This document shows, one piece after another, positions 45,355-56,192 of a stretch of 64,000 nt of DNA (position 1 is its first letter; each line of letters opens with the position of its first letter). The DNA comes from DASQGA01 sp963722715. Its GTDB lineage: Bacteria > Actinomycetota > Thermoleophilia > Gaiellales > Gaiellaceae. The position numbers were made by a program, and so were the translations under genes. The stretch lies in assembly GCA_963722715.1 (NCBI GenBank), contig CAVROA010000008.1:247686-311685 (forward strand), written 5' to 3'. Under the pieces are notes generated by a model. That model worked only from the letters and a program-made list of their open reading frames with translations. It made no database searches and had not been told where the DNA came from.

Positions 45355-46046
45355 GCGTCGGCCTTTGCGGGCTCGGCGGGGACTTCGGCGCACCGCTCGC
45401 GGTAGCAGTCCACGACCGTCGCGACGGCCTCCTCGATCTCGTCCGTCACGAGGAGAAGGTCGAGATCCTCGGGGGAGATCATCCCCTCCTCGAGGAGCGG
45501 GCCGTTGATCCAGTCCATGAGGCCGTCCCAGTAGCTCGAGTCGAACAGGACGACCGGGAAGTGGCGAACTTTCCCCGTCTGGATGAGGGTCAGGGCCTCG
45601 AAGAGCTCGTCGAGCGTGCCGAAGCCACCGGGGAAGATGACGAAGCCCTCGGCCGGCTTCACGAACATCGTCTTCCGCACGTAGAAGTGCTTGAAGGTGA
45701 GACTGACGTCCAGATACGGGTTGGCGTACTGCTCGTGGGGTAGCTCGATGTTGAAGCCGACCGAGAGCCCGCCGCCCTCCTGGGCGCCGCGGTTCGCTGC
45801 CTCCATGACGCCCGGGCCACCACCGGTGATGACCGTGAACCCGGACTCCGCAAAGAGACGGGCGACCTCGCGCGCCTCTCCGTAGGCGGGGTGATCATCG
45901 CTCACCCGGGCCGACCCGAAGATTGTGACGGCGGGGCTCGGGACCTTTTCCAGGGTCGTGAACCCGAGCGAGAACTCCTCCGCGATCGCGGCGACACGGC
46001 GGCCGTCGGCGCCGTCGGAGCTATCGAGGATCCGCCGGTCCTCCAT
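45348..46046 (-). CDS. LOG-family nucleotide phosphoribohydrolase-like protein (TIGR00730 type)
   Basis: 232 residues. Rossmann-like LOG domain with VTIFGSARVSDDHPAY, TGGGPGVMEAANRGAQEGG (74-92) and the catalytic PGGFGTLDELFEALT (139-153). LOG proteins cleave nucleoside 5'-monophosphates to base and ribose-5-phosphate; in plants and some actinobacteria this frees cytokinins. The substrate here is undetermined. The ATG overlaps the stop of the M50 protease gene, so they form an operon. Confidence 0.88.
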   Translation of the reverse strand: MEDRRILDSSDGADGRRVAAIAEEFSLGFTTLEKVPSPAVTIFGSARVSDDHPAYGEAREVARLFAESGFTVITGGGPGVMEAANRGAQEGGGLSVGFNIELPHEQYANPYLDVSLTFKHFYVRKTMFVKPAEGFVIFPGGFGTLDELFEALTLIQTGKVRHFPVVLFDSSYWDGLMDWINGPLLEEGMISPEDLDLLLVTDEIEEAVATVVDCYRERCAEVPAEPAKADAQ

Positions 46047-46903
46047 CAGAATGTCCGCTCCACGTGCGTGGCGCTCATCGCGAGCGCGAGCAGGACGGCG
46101 AGTCCGATGTAGGTCACCCCGGTCACGGCTCGCTGCCAGGGCTTGACCCGGTAGTAGGCGCGCGACTCCTCGGTGTCCCGGGCGCGCCAGCGGCGCCAGA
46201 GCTCGAGGCCGCCGATGACGAGGATGAGGAGCAGGATCGGGTTCGGGGCGAGCAGCGTCAGGACGAGCAGGGCGACGAGACCGAGCCCCCAGATGGCCGG
46301 GTGAAGCGCGCCGACAGCGCGGCCGCCGTCCAGTGGCACGATCGGCAGGAGGTTGAACAGGTTCAGGAAGAATCCGGTGAAGGCGAGCGCGATCAGGAGC
46401 TGCGAGTCGAGCGCCTCGCCGGCAGCCCAGACAGCGGCCGCACCGAGGCTGCCGAGGATGGGCCCGGCCAGCGCGACCTGCGCTTCCTTCCAGGCGTCGT
46501 TGGGCAGCTGCTTCATTCCGACCACGGCGCCCACGAACGGGATGAAGAGTGGGGCTGAGGCGGGGATGCCCTGATGCCTGAGCTCGATCACGTGTCCTAG
46601 TTCATGAACCAGGAGGAGCAGAACGAAACCAGCCGCGAACCGCCAGCCCCAGATCCAGGCATATGCGGCCACCGAGACGAGCATGGAGGCGGACGTGACG
46701 AAGATCTTGAACTTGAAGATCGCAAATGCAATCGCCTTGAACTTGAAGAGCAGGAAACCGACGGCCGCGATCGGTGCCCAGACCTTCCTCGCGAGCTCGC
46801 GCCAGCGGCTCTGCGGGTGGATGGGCTGGTACCCCCGGAGCTCCTCGTCGGACCAGGCGAGCTCTCGCTCGCGTTCCTCCTGCTCAGGTGTCAGCTGGCT
46901 CAT
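46046..46903 (-). CDS. site-2-type M50 membrane metalloprotease
   Basis: 285 residues, several transmembrane helices. Zinc motif HELGHVIELRHQG inside FVLLLLVHELGH, and the second motif NLFNLLPIVPLDGGRAVGAL giving the third ligand (Asp in PLDGGR). A hydrophilic N-terminal ~50 residues (PEQEERERELAWSDEELRGY) is cytosolic. Likely intramembrane proteolysis or membrane homeostasis. ATG 46903 is chosen: TACGAT lies 6 nt upstream (leaderless), and the 92 open codons before it are unlike the family. Confidence 0.87.
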   Translation of the reverse strand: MSQLTPEQEERERELAWSDEELRGYQPIHPQSRWRELARKVWAPIAAVGFLLFKFKAIAFAIFKFKIFVTSASMLVSVAAYAWIWGWRFAAGFVLLLLVHELGHVIELRHQGIPASAPLFIPFVGAVVGMKQLPNDAWKEAQVALAGPILGSLGAAAVWAAGEALDSQLLIALAFTGFFLNLFNLLPIVPLDGGRAVGALHPAIWGLGLVALLVLTLLAPNPILLLILVIGGLELWRRWRARDTEESRAYYRVKPWQRAVTGVTYIGLAVLLALAMSATHVERTF

Positions 46904-48090
46904 AGGCTCATCGTAGCCGTCGTAATTTCGGGCTGCACGACACTTTGCCGGCGGGAACGCTGGCGCGTCAAGTCTCTTGAAACCACGAATAAGCGGCATA
47001 AGTTCCGCGAACCGAGTTCGTGTCGGATCGGGGCGAGCTGAGCCGCTAGCGCCTGACAGGAGCCGCAGCCTTCGCGTCCTGGCCGCACGATAAGGCGGCG
47101 CGGCTTGAAAGGGGAGGTGCCGTCGAGGAAGAATCAGGCAGCGTTCCCAAATCCGGGCGCACGCGATGATCGTGGCCATGACATCTAGCGCGAGCGAGTG
47201 CTCGCTCGAAAGCGGTCGCGAAGGCCCTATGCAGCCGCTGCCGATAGCCGACGGAACAGTGTCGAGAACAGTGCGATGCGTCGAAAAAGTTCGCCGTCAT
47301 CGACGAAGACGATTCAGGCCTGGACGACGTCACCACGGGTCCAAGATCACTGCCAACGCAGTGCTAACGGCGCCGTAGGTCGTCCAGCCGGCACGCTCCG
47401 GCTCGGCGGACATCGCCAATGATCGCTGACGGCCGGCGACCTCGACTCCGGCCGCGGCGAAGGCGGACGAGTTCTTTGCCGTCCGAGCAGGTCTGGATGC
47501 ACTGCATTCGCAGCGGTATCTGACGACATTCGCGTGCGCCTCGTTGACCCTCGCCGGCCGACAAGGTCCTGCCCGACGCGGTCGAGTCAGTGGTACGTCG
47601 TTCGCCATCGATGAGCGTGTTGAGCGCGACCTTCCCGCTTTTGACGGCGTTCGCCGTTCAGCGGCAGTGTCCCAACGCTGGCTGTCGACGGCACATACGA
47701 TTGCCGCGTAGCTTGCAGCCGCATGGGCGAGCGATCGATGCGCGCCAGCGCACGCAACCACCATCGACGGCGACGGCACTCTGGCGCACGACGGCGCCTG
47801 CCAAGTGGACGTCTTCATGACCGCTGGCGCTGCACACGGTCGAGGTGGCAAGTCTCGAGGTCAGAAGCGGGACCTCGATTGGTCACAGCGGCGAACCTGA
47901 ACCGCGGTGCTGGTCGATGACACGTCTCCCAAGGGTCCGACTCAACCTAGTCGGGCCTGCGCCGGCGACCCAAGAGGTGTCCCGGATCAGTTTGACGCGG
48001 GAAGAATTGATCGGCAGCGTCGCCGGCACGGTTTCGTCGAATCTCAGCGGAAAGCCCTCGTGACGGGGCACCCGCTGAGCGCGCTTCCGC
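46904..48090. other. 1.2-kb region without a convincing gene
   Basis: No frame here looks protein-like over more than about 30 residues. On the minus strand near 47500-47560, VNEAHANVVRYRCECS resembles the start of the CxCxxxxC small-protein family seen at 0.8 kb, but the frame degrades afterwards. This could be the remnant of one or more decayed genes. The promoter of the M50-LOG operon is at its left end (46910-46915). Confidence 0.5.
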
Positions 48091-49056
48091 CTACGCAGGT
48101 AGTTCGAGCGGGCGGCCGTCGACCTCGATCTCCGGGGACGAGAAGATGCAGTCGACGTGGATCGAGGACTCGTTCGCGCCGCCGTAGGAGCCGGCGTTCC
48201 GACCGATCGCGACGTGGGCAGTGCCGGCTGCCTTCTCGTCCAGCATCACGTGCCCACGCGGCTTGACGGTCGGGTTGAGGCCGATCCCGAGCTCGGCGAT
48301 CACGTCGCCTCCGGTTCCCGCTCGATCGACCAGGTCCCGAAGCATCGAAGCGGCGCGCCCGCCCTCGATCGAGGTGACGCGACCTGCTTCGAACCGGAGG
48401 ACGACCGGCTCGTCGACGAGACCCTCGACCGTGTACGGGACGGTCAGGTCGGCGACGAGGACGCCGTCAGCCGAGTCCTCGAGCGGTGCCACGAAGATCT
48501 CCCCGCCCGGATAGTTGCCGTACTCGCCGGGCCCGAGCGGGTGTGCATCGGTGAGCCAGGGGCGGCCGGTGACCCGGAACGAAAGGTCGGTGCCGGCGGG
48601 ACTGCGGAGGCGCATGGAGTCGGCGCCCCGAACCTGGTCGAGCAGCGCTTCGGCGACCCCTGCCAGATCAGGTGGGGGCAGCGAGAGCTCGGCGGCCAGA
48701 AGCGCGGCATCGACGAACCCGAGAAAGAGTCCACGTCCGCCGTGGCCGAGTGTGGTCTCGTTCAGCTCGGACCGGAGCGAAGCCTCGTCGCCTCTCGGCT
48801 CTTGCTGGAGCGAGAAGAGGACATCCGCGTTCCGGGCGGCTTCGAGCATCGCGGCGGGGAGGGAGGCGAGCGGACGCTCTCCTGCCCAGAGGTGCAGCTC
48901 GGGCTCGGCGCCGGCGTCGCGCGCGGCGGCGAGGAGCTGTGAGCCTGCCTCTGCGAGGGGCTCGTCGACCACGACCAGGACGCGTTCGCCCGGACGGAGT
49001 GCCGAGGCCTGGAGAAGGTTCCGAGTCCAGCCGGGGTCCGCGAGGTCCTTCTTCAC
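48091..49056 (-). CDS. M29-type aminopeptidase (thermophilic metalloprotease family)
   Basis: 321 residues. An N-terminal domain (LLQASALRPGERVLVVVDEP) precedes the metal-site half: YPGGEIFVAPLEDSADGVLV (Glu), VIAELGIGLNPTVKPRG (Glu), LDEKAAGTAHVAIGRNAGSY and NESSIHVDCIF (His, Asp), the ligand order of M29 peptidases. Somewhat shorter than the ~370-410 residues typical of AmpS. It would trim N-terminal residues from peptides using Zn or Co. GTG 49056 is favoured; the 48 open codons upstream are low-complexity Arg/Ser. A TACCCT box lies 8 nt upstream. Confidence 0.78.
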   Translation of the reverse strand: MKKDLADPGWTRNLLQASALRPGERVLVVVDEPLAEAGSQLLAAARDAGAEPELHLWAGERPLASLPAAMLEAARNADVLFSLQQEPRGDEASLRSELNETTLGHGGRGLFLGFVDAALLAAELSLPPPDLAGVAEALLDQVRGADSMRLRSPAGTDLSFRVTGRPWLTDAHPLGPGEYGNYPGGEIFVAPLEDSADGVLVADLTVPYTVEGLVDEPVVLRFEAGRVTSIEGGRAASMLRDLVDRAGTGGDVIAELGIGLNPTVKPRGHVMLDEKAAGTAHVAIGRNAGSYGGANESSIHVDCIFSSPEIEVDGRPLELPA

Positions 49057-49090
49057 GGGCGGCCAGGGTACCGGCCCGCGGTTCGCGGCG

Positions 49091-49738
49091 TCACGATCCC
49101 CGCCCGATCCACTCCTCGCCGCCCTCGTACGCCTCCTTTTTCCAGAGCGGCACGGTCTGCTTGAGCGTGTCGATCGCCTCGGCACACGCGGCGAGCGCAT
49201 CCCCGCGATGGGGCGCCGAGACCGCGATCGCGACGCTCGTCTCGCCGATCCCGACGCGCCCGGTGCGATGGACGATCGCCACGTCGCAGAGGTCGTACTT
49301 GCCCTTCAGCGTCTCGACGAGATCAGCCATGACCTCTTCGGCCATCTCCGCATAGGCCTCGTAATCGAGGTGGCGAACGGAGCGCCCGCGCGACTCCACG
49401 CGGGTGGTGCCGCTGAAGGTCGCGATGGCGCCGGCCCGCTCGTCGGCGACCTCGGCTGCCACCGCGGAGAGATCGATCGGCTCGGCAGTCAGGCGGACCG
49501 GTGAGCCGCCCGAGACCGGCGGGATGAGCGCCACCTCGTCGCCGTCCGCCAGCGGCGTGTCTTCGGCCGCGTAGCTGCGGTTCACGGCAAGAACCAGCCC
49601 GTCGGGCCGCTCGCCGAGGCCGTCACGGAGCGACGCCCAGACGTCACCCGCCGTTGCGCCGTCGGCAAGCTCTACCTCCTGTTCCCCCGTGCCCGCCCGC
49701 TCGCGCAGGCCGGCGAAGAGCCTGACGACCACCCGCAC
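49091..49738 (-). CDS. moaX: MoaD-MoaE fused molybdopterin synthase (MoaX)
   Basis: 215 residues. Residues 1-78 are MoaD (VVVRLFAGLRERAG ... DEVALIPPVSGG), ending in the GG that carries the sulphur as a thiocarboxylate. From Ser79 it is MoaE: FSGTTRVESRGRSVRHLDYE, VAIVHRTGRVGIGETSV and VPLWKKEAYEGGEEW. In Mycobacterium tuberculosis MoaX the fusion is cut after the GG, before a Ser; the same GG-Ser junction exists here. It converts precursor Z (cPMP) to molybdopterin. Leaderless GTG start, 6 nt behind TAGGCT. Confidence 0.93.
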   Translation of the reverse strand: MRVVVRLFAGLRERAGTGEQEVELADGATAGDVWASLRDGLGERPDGLVLAVNRSYAAEDTPLADGDEVALIPPVSGGSPVRLTAEPIDLSAVAAEVADERAGAIATFSGTTRVESRGRSVRHLDYEAYAEMAEEVMADLVETLKGKYDLCDVAIVHRTGRVGIGETSVAIAVSAPHRGDALAACAEAIDTLKQTVPLWKKEAYEGGEEWIGRGS

Positions 49739-49744
49739 GGAGGC

Positions 49745-49772
49745 AGCCTACCCGCGGGGAGGGCGGTAGCCT
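49745..49772. promoter_or_regulatory. divergent promoters between moaX and the acyl-CoA mutase gene
   Basis: TAGGCT (minus strand, 49750-49745) is 6 nt before the moaX GTG. TAGCCT (plus strand, 49767-49772) is 9 nt before the mutase ATG. The intergenic space is only 43 bp. Confidence 0.5.
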
Positions 49773-49781
49773 TTCGAGCTG

Positions 49782-51371
49782 ATGGCCGTCGAGGAGAACC
49801 GGCGCGAAACGGACTCGGGCATCGAGGTCAAGCCGGTCTACACCCCCGCGAACGTTCCGGGACTCGAGCTCGAGCCGCCCGGGGAGTTCCCGTTCACACG
49901 CGGGCCCTACGCGGACATGTACCGGGGCAGGCCGTGGACGATCCGCCAGTACGCGGGGTTCGCATCCGCCGAAGAGACGAACGAGCGGTTCCGCTACCTG
50001 CTCGAGCGGGGGCAGACGGGCCTCTCGGTTGCTTTCGACCTCCCGACCCAGCTCGGCTACGACTCGGACGATCCGCATGCGCTCGGGGAGGTGGGGCGGA
50101 CCGGAGTGGCCATCGACTCGATCGCGGACATGGAGCTTCTCTTCGCGGACATCCCGCTCGGCGAGGTCTCGACGTCCATGACCATCAACGCGCCGGCCGC
50201 ACTCTTGCTCCTCCTGTACGAGCTGGTGGCCGAGCGCCAGGGCGTCCCGGCCGAGGCGCTTCGTGGGACGGCCCAGAACGACATCCTGAAGGAGTACATC
50301 GCGCGCGGGAACTACATCTTCCCGCCGCGGCCGTCGATGCGGATCACGACCGATCTCTTCGCGTATTGCCACGAGCGGATTCCGCGCTGGAACACGATCT
50401 CGATCTCCGGCTACCACATTCGCGAGGCCGGCTCGACCGCCGTGCAAGAGCTTGCTTTCACCCTTGCGAACGGGATTGCCTACTGCCAGGCCGCCGTCGA
50501 GGCGGGCCTCTCGCCGGATGAGTTCGGTGCTCGGCTCTCCTTCTTCTTCAACGCGCACAATCACTTCTTCCAGGAGGTGGCGAAGTTCCGCGCGGCCAGG
50601 CGTCTGTGGGCGGAGATCATGCGCGACCGCTTCGGGGCGACCAACCCGCGCGCGCAGGCGCTCCGCTTCCACGCACAGACCGGCGGGTCGACGCTGACCG
50701 CCCAGCAGCCCGAGAACAACGTTGTCCGGGTTGCGGTGCAGGCACTCTCCGCGGCCAGCGGCGGGGCGCAGTCGATCCACACCAATGCCTACGACGAGGC
50801 CCTCGCACTCCCGACCGAGCGGTCTGCGCGGATCGCCCTTCGCACCCAGCAGATCCTCGCGAACGAGGTGGGGGTCACGGACACCGCAGATCCTTTCGGT
50901 GGCTCCTACTTCGTCGAGGCGCTCACCCTCGAGCTCGAGGAGCGCGCCCGCGAGCTGATCTCCCGAATCGACGAGATGGGCGGTGCAGTGGCAGCGATCG
51001 AGCGCGGCTTCGTGCAGGGCGAGATCGAGGAGGCGGCCTTCGAGCACGAGCGCAAAGTCGCCTCCGGCGCGCGTGTTGTCGTGGGCGTGAACCGCTACGA
51101 GGAAGGCGAGGAGTCCGAGATCGAGCTGCACTCGCTCGATCCCGAGGCGGAACAGCGGCAGATCGACCGAACGGTTGGCGTCCGGGCGGAGCGAGACGCC
51201 GGGGCGGCCGAGGCTGCCCTCGCAAGCGTCCGTGAGACTGCCCGCGGCACGGGGAATCTCCTCTACCCGATGCGAGAGGCGCTGGCCGCGAAGTGCACGG
51301 TCGGCGAGATCTGCGGTGTCCTGCGTGAGGAGTTCGGGACGTACGATGCCCAGCGCGCCCCGGGCCACTGA
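49782..51371 (+). CDS. acyl-CoA mutase large subunit, methylmalonyl-CoA mutase type
   Basis: 529 residues, the TIM-barrel catalytic part only; the B12-binding domain (DxHxxG) is absent and must come from a separate small subunit not in this window. Conserved segments: RGPYADMYRGRPWTIRQYAG (the active-site Tyr of methylmalonyl-CoA mutase is kept), GLSVAFDLPTQLGYDSDDP, RGTAQNDILKEYIARGNYI, NTISISGYHIREAGSTAVQE and RFHAQTGGSTLTAQQP. It interconverts methylmalonyl-CoA and succinyl-CoA or a related branched acyl-CoA. The adjacent carboxyltransferase supports propionyl-CoA metabolism. Confidence 0.88.
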   Translation: MAVEENRRETDSGIEVKPVYTPANVPGLELEPPGEFPFTRGPYADMYRGRPWTIRQYAGFASAEETNERFRYLLERGQTGLSVAFDLPTQLGYDSDDPHALGEVGRTGVAIDSIADMELLFADIPLGEVSTSMTINAPAALLLLLYELVAERQGVPAEALRGTAQNDILKEYIARGNYIFPPRPSMRITTDLFAYCHERIPRWNTISISGYHIREAGSTAVQELAFTLANGIAYCQAAVEAGLSPDEFGARLSFFFNAHNHFFQEVAKFRAARRLWAEIMRDRFGATNPRAQALRFHAQTGGSTLTAQQPENNVVRVAVQALSAASGGAQSIHTNAYDEALALPTERSARIALRTQQILANEVGVTDTADPFGGSYFVEALTLELEERARELISRIDEMGGAVAAIERGFVQGEIEEAAFEHERKVASGARVVVGVNRYEEGEESEIELHSLDPEAEQRQIDRTVGVRAERDAGAAEAALASVRETARGTGNLLYPMREALAAKCTVGEICGVLREEFGTYDAQRAPGH

Positions 51372-51490
51372 ACCCGTGCCCCCGGGGGCCCCCTGATTAG
51401 TGCTTCCCCCGCATCGAGCGTAGCGCTCGGATTCGCGCGTGTGGTACGCACTTTCGTGCCGGAACAGCAACGAAGTTAAGCTCCACGCAC

Positions 51491-53141
51491 ATGGCGACGA
51501 CCGAGGACGGCTCGACGATCGAGTCAGCGCCGGGCGACCCGGCCGGCGACGGAGAGTCACCGATCCCGCAAGGCTCGGGCCCTGCTGGCCGACACGACCC
51601 AGGCAAAGCTCGACGAGCTCGGGCGCCTGCGAGAAGAGGCCCTGCACGCCGGCGACGAGCGCTCGGTCTCGCGCCAGCGCGAGCGTGGGAAGCTTCTGGC
51701 CCGCGAGCGCCTCGAGAAGCTCCTCGACCCGGGCAGCTTCGTCGAGCTCGACCGCTTCGTCCGCCACCGCAATCCTCATTTCGGAATGATGGATCGCAGG
51801 CCGTACGGGGACGCGGTCGTGACGGGCTACGGCACGATCTTCGGCCGCAAGGTCTTCGTCTTCTCGCAGGACTTCACTGTCTTCGGCGGCACGCTCTCCG
51901 AGGCGTTCGCGGAAAAGATCTGCAAGATCATGGACCTGGCCCTGAAGTACGGGTGCCCGGTGATCGGGATCAACGACTCGGGAGGCGCCCGGATCCAGGA
52001 AGGGGTCGTCTCGCTCGGCGGCTACGCGGAGATCTTCTGGCGCAACGTCCAGGCGTCCGGCGTCGTCCCCCAGATCAGCCTGGTCATGGGACCGACCGCG
52101 GGTGGTGCCGTCTACTCCCCGGCCATGACCGACTTCGTCCTCATGGTCGAGGAGAGCTCGTACATGTTCATCACGGGGCCCGAGGTGGTGAAGACCGTGA
52201 CCGGCGAGGAGGTCACTTTCGAGGAGCTCGGCGGCGCCCTCACGCACGCCTCCAAATCGGGCGTGGCCCACTTCACGGCGCGCGACGAGGAGGCATGCCT
52301 GGAGGACGCCCGCTACCTCCTCTCGTTCCTGCCCCAGAACAACGTCGACCCGCCGCCCTATTTCGAGCCCTCTGACCCGGTCGACCGCGAGAACCCCGCA
52401 CTCGACACGATCGTGCCGGACAACGCCAACAAGCCCTACGACATGCGCGAGATCGTGGTCGGCATCGTGGACGACGGCGAGTTCCTCGAGGTGCACGAGC
52501 TCTGGGCGGAGAACATCCTCTGCGGCTTCGCGCGGCTGGGTGGGCACCCGGTGGGGATTGTCGCCAACAACCCCAAGGCGCTGGCGGGCACCCTGGACAT
52601 CGACTCGTCGGTCAAGGCAGCCCGGTTCGTGCGCACCTGTGACGCGTTCAACGTGCCGCTCGTCACCTTCGTGGACGTCCCCGGCTTCCTTCCGGGAACA
52701 GCTCAGGAGTGGGGCGGGATCATCCGGCACGGCGCAAAGCTCCTGTACGCGTATTGCGAGGCGACCGTCCCGAAGATCGCGCTGATCACGCGCAAGGCGT
52801 ACGGCGGTGCGTACGACGTCATGAGCTCAAAGCACATCCGAGCCGATTTCAACTTTGCCTGGCCGACGGCCGAGGTCGCGGTCATGGGGCCGGAGGGGGC
52901 GGTCAACATCGTGTTCCGGAAGGAGCTAGAGGAGGCGGACGACCCGGATGCGCGGCGGGCCGAGCTGATCGCGGACTACAAGGCGCAGTTCGCCAACCCC
53001 TACACGGCCGCCGAGCGGGGATACGTCGACGACGTGATCGAGCCCAAGCGCAGCCGCCCCATTCTCTGCGATGCGCTCGCAACGGCCCTCACCAAGCGCG
53101 AGCGTCGGCCGCCGCGCAAGCACGGAAACATCCCTCTGTAG
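51491..53141 (+). CDS. acyl-CoA (propionyl-CoA-type) carboxylase carboxyltransferase subunit; start region frameshifted
   Basis: Biotin-dependent carboxyltransferase: NDSGGARIQEGVVSLGGYAE and MGPTAGGAVYSPAMTDFVLM form the acyl-CoA site; DVPGFLPGTAQEWGGIIRHG and TRKAYGGAYDVMSSKH form the biotin site. The family N-terminus (AKLDELGRLREEALHAG, then RERGKLLARERLEKLLDPGS) is encoded upstream of ATG 51786 in the same frame. However, that frame has no ATG, GTG or TTG start back to the stop at 51477. The likely start, ATG 51491, is one frame off, implying an indel near 51570-51580. A start at 51786 would lose ~70 conserved residues. Confidence 0.85.
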
Positions 53142-53145
53142 TCGT

Positions 53146-54100
53146 TCAGCGCACCCACGCGATGTCCGTCGCGAGGATCGCAAACCGGCGGACGCGTAGG
53201 TATGGCCCGGTCGCCCGGAAGAGCAGGATGCTCCGCTGCGTGGCCACGGCAGCCCAGCGCTCGTCGGGCGACCAGGCGATCGCATGGGCGTTCACGAACG
53301 CGAGGTTGGACGGGTTCCCGTTTCGGTCGAGGAAGGTGAGCGCCTCCCGGGGCCCACGTCCCGTCCGAACCACGAGGTGGCTCCCGCGAGGGCTCGCCGA
53401 CAAGGCCTGAGAGGCGCGGCGCCAGGAACGTCGCCCCGCGGACGGGTCGCCGTCCCTCGAAGATGACGAGGAGGTCGAGCCCTTCGGGCCCTGGGGGTCT
53501 GTTGGTCGCGAGCAGGGTCGCGAAGCGCCGGTCGTCGAGCCACGCCACCTCGCGAAGGCTTGTCGGTCCGATGGTTGCGCTTGCGAGCCCGAGCGCGTGG
53601 CTCACATCGCCCGCGGAGAGAAGGCGTCGATCGCGGAGTTCCGAGGAAAGCCGCAGCGAGCCGTCGACGACATAGGTGAGGCTGCCGTCCGGCTTCCAGG
53701 CGGGGGAGCAGCCGCGCCGGCGGAGGATCGGCTCTCCCCCGGGCGCATGCACGGTCACGTGGCCGCCGGTGCAGCGAGCAAACAGGGCGCCGCCTGGCTG
53801 CCAGGTCTCGCCGTCATTTACGAGCCGGCCTGCCGGATCAAGGGCCAGCCCACATGCGACTCGGCGGGGAGCGCTCGAATCGGCTCCGCTCGGTAGCGCG
53901 ATCCTGTGTAGACGGCACCGGCGGTCGAGGTAGACGAGCGTTCCAGAGACCGACTCGGCGGTCGGTGCAACATGAGCCGGGCCGGCCCGAGTGCTTCGGG
54001 GCTCGAGGGTCCGGTCGCCCCCGCGGATGCCGTCAACGGCTGCGACGACGGCCACGACGGCGACGGCCCCGACAACGAGCGCGCTGCGGAGACGGCGCAT
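53146..54100 (-). CDS. membrane-anchored beta-propeller-like protein (one frameshift)
   Basis: About 317 residues. An N-terminal hydrophobic helix (ALVVGAVAVVAVVAAVDG) anchors a WD40/TolB-like extracytoplasmic domain with repeating blade ends: LVYLDRRCRLHRIAL, CSPAWKPDGSLTYVVDGSL, VAWLDDRRFATLLATN and, in a second frame, AIAWSPDERWAAVATQRSIL. One extra base near 53410 (AGGCCTTGTC) causes the shift. Specific function unknown. It converges on the carboxyltransferase gene with a 4-bp gap. A TATCGT box lies 8 nt before the ATG. Confidence 0.65.
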
Positions 54101-54138
54101 CCGGCCTCACGATACTTCCCCTCGTAGGCGGGGCTTAA

Positions 54139-56002
<1,864 letters not shown>

Positions 56003-56025
<23 letters not shown>

Positions 56026-56095
56026 GCTCGCCGAAGAAGGCAGAGCAGACGACCAGAGCTGTCATGACGAGCGTTGTGATCTTCCAATGCAACAT
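56003..56095 (-). CDS. 30-residue single-helix membrane ORF upstream of the GGDEF-HD-GYP gene
   Basis: ATG 56095 with GGGGATC upstream encodes MLHWKITTLVMTALVVCSAF followed by FGELDGFIWS and a TAG. It is one transmembrane helix with a short acidic/aromatic tail. It overlaps the start of the GGDEF-HD-GYP gene by 23 bp, in another frame, so the two are translationally coupled. It could be a small regulator of the sensor domain (inference). Confidence 0.5.
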
Positions 56096-56192
56096 CGTGA
56101 TCCCCTTTTTCGTGAACGCCAGCACATCCAGTATCAATCTCACCCTTTAGCGGGTCATCACTCTATTGGGGGATTATCGATTTTGCGACTTT

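Noticed and set aside
47330..47851. Minus-strand frame of 173 codons in the gene-poor region
   Set aside because: Low-complexity Arg/Ala/Ser composition; only ~15 residues resemble a family and the frame then degrades.
49644..52730. Very long minus-strand open frame opposite moaX, mutase and carboxyltransferase
   Set aside because: Composition is Arg/Asp/Glu-rich antisense shadow; the plus-strand proteins have unmistakable family motifs.
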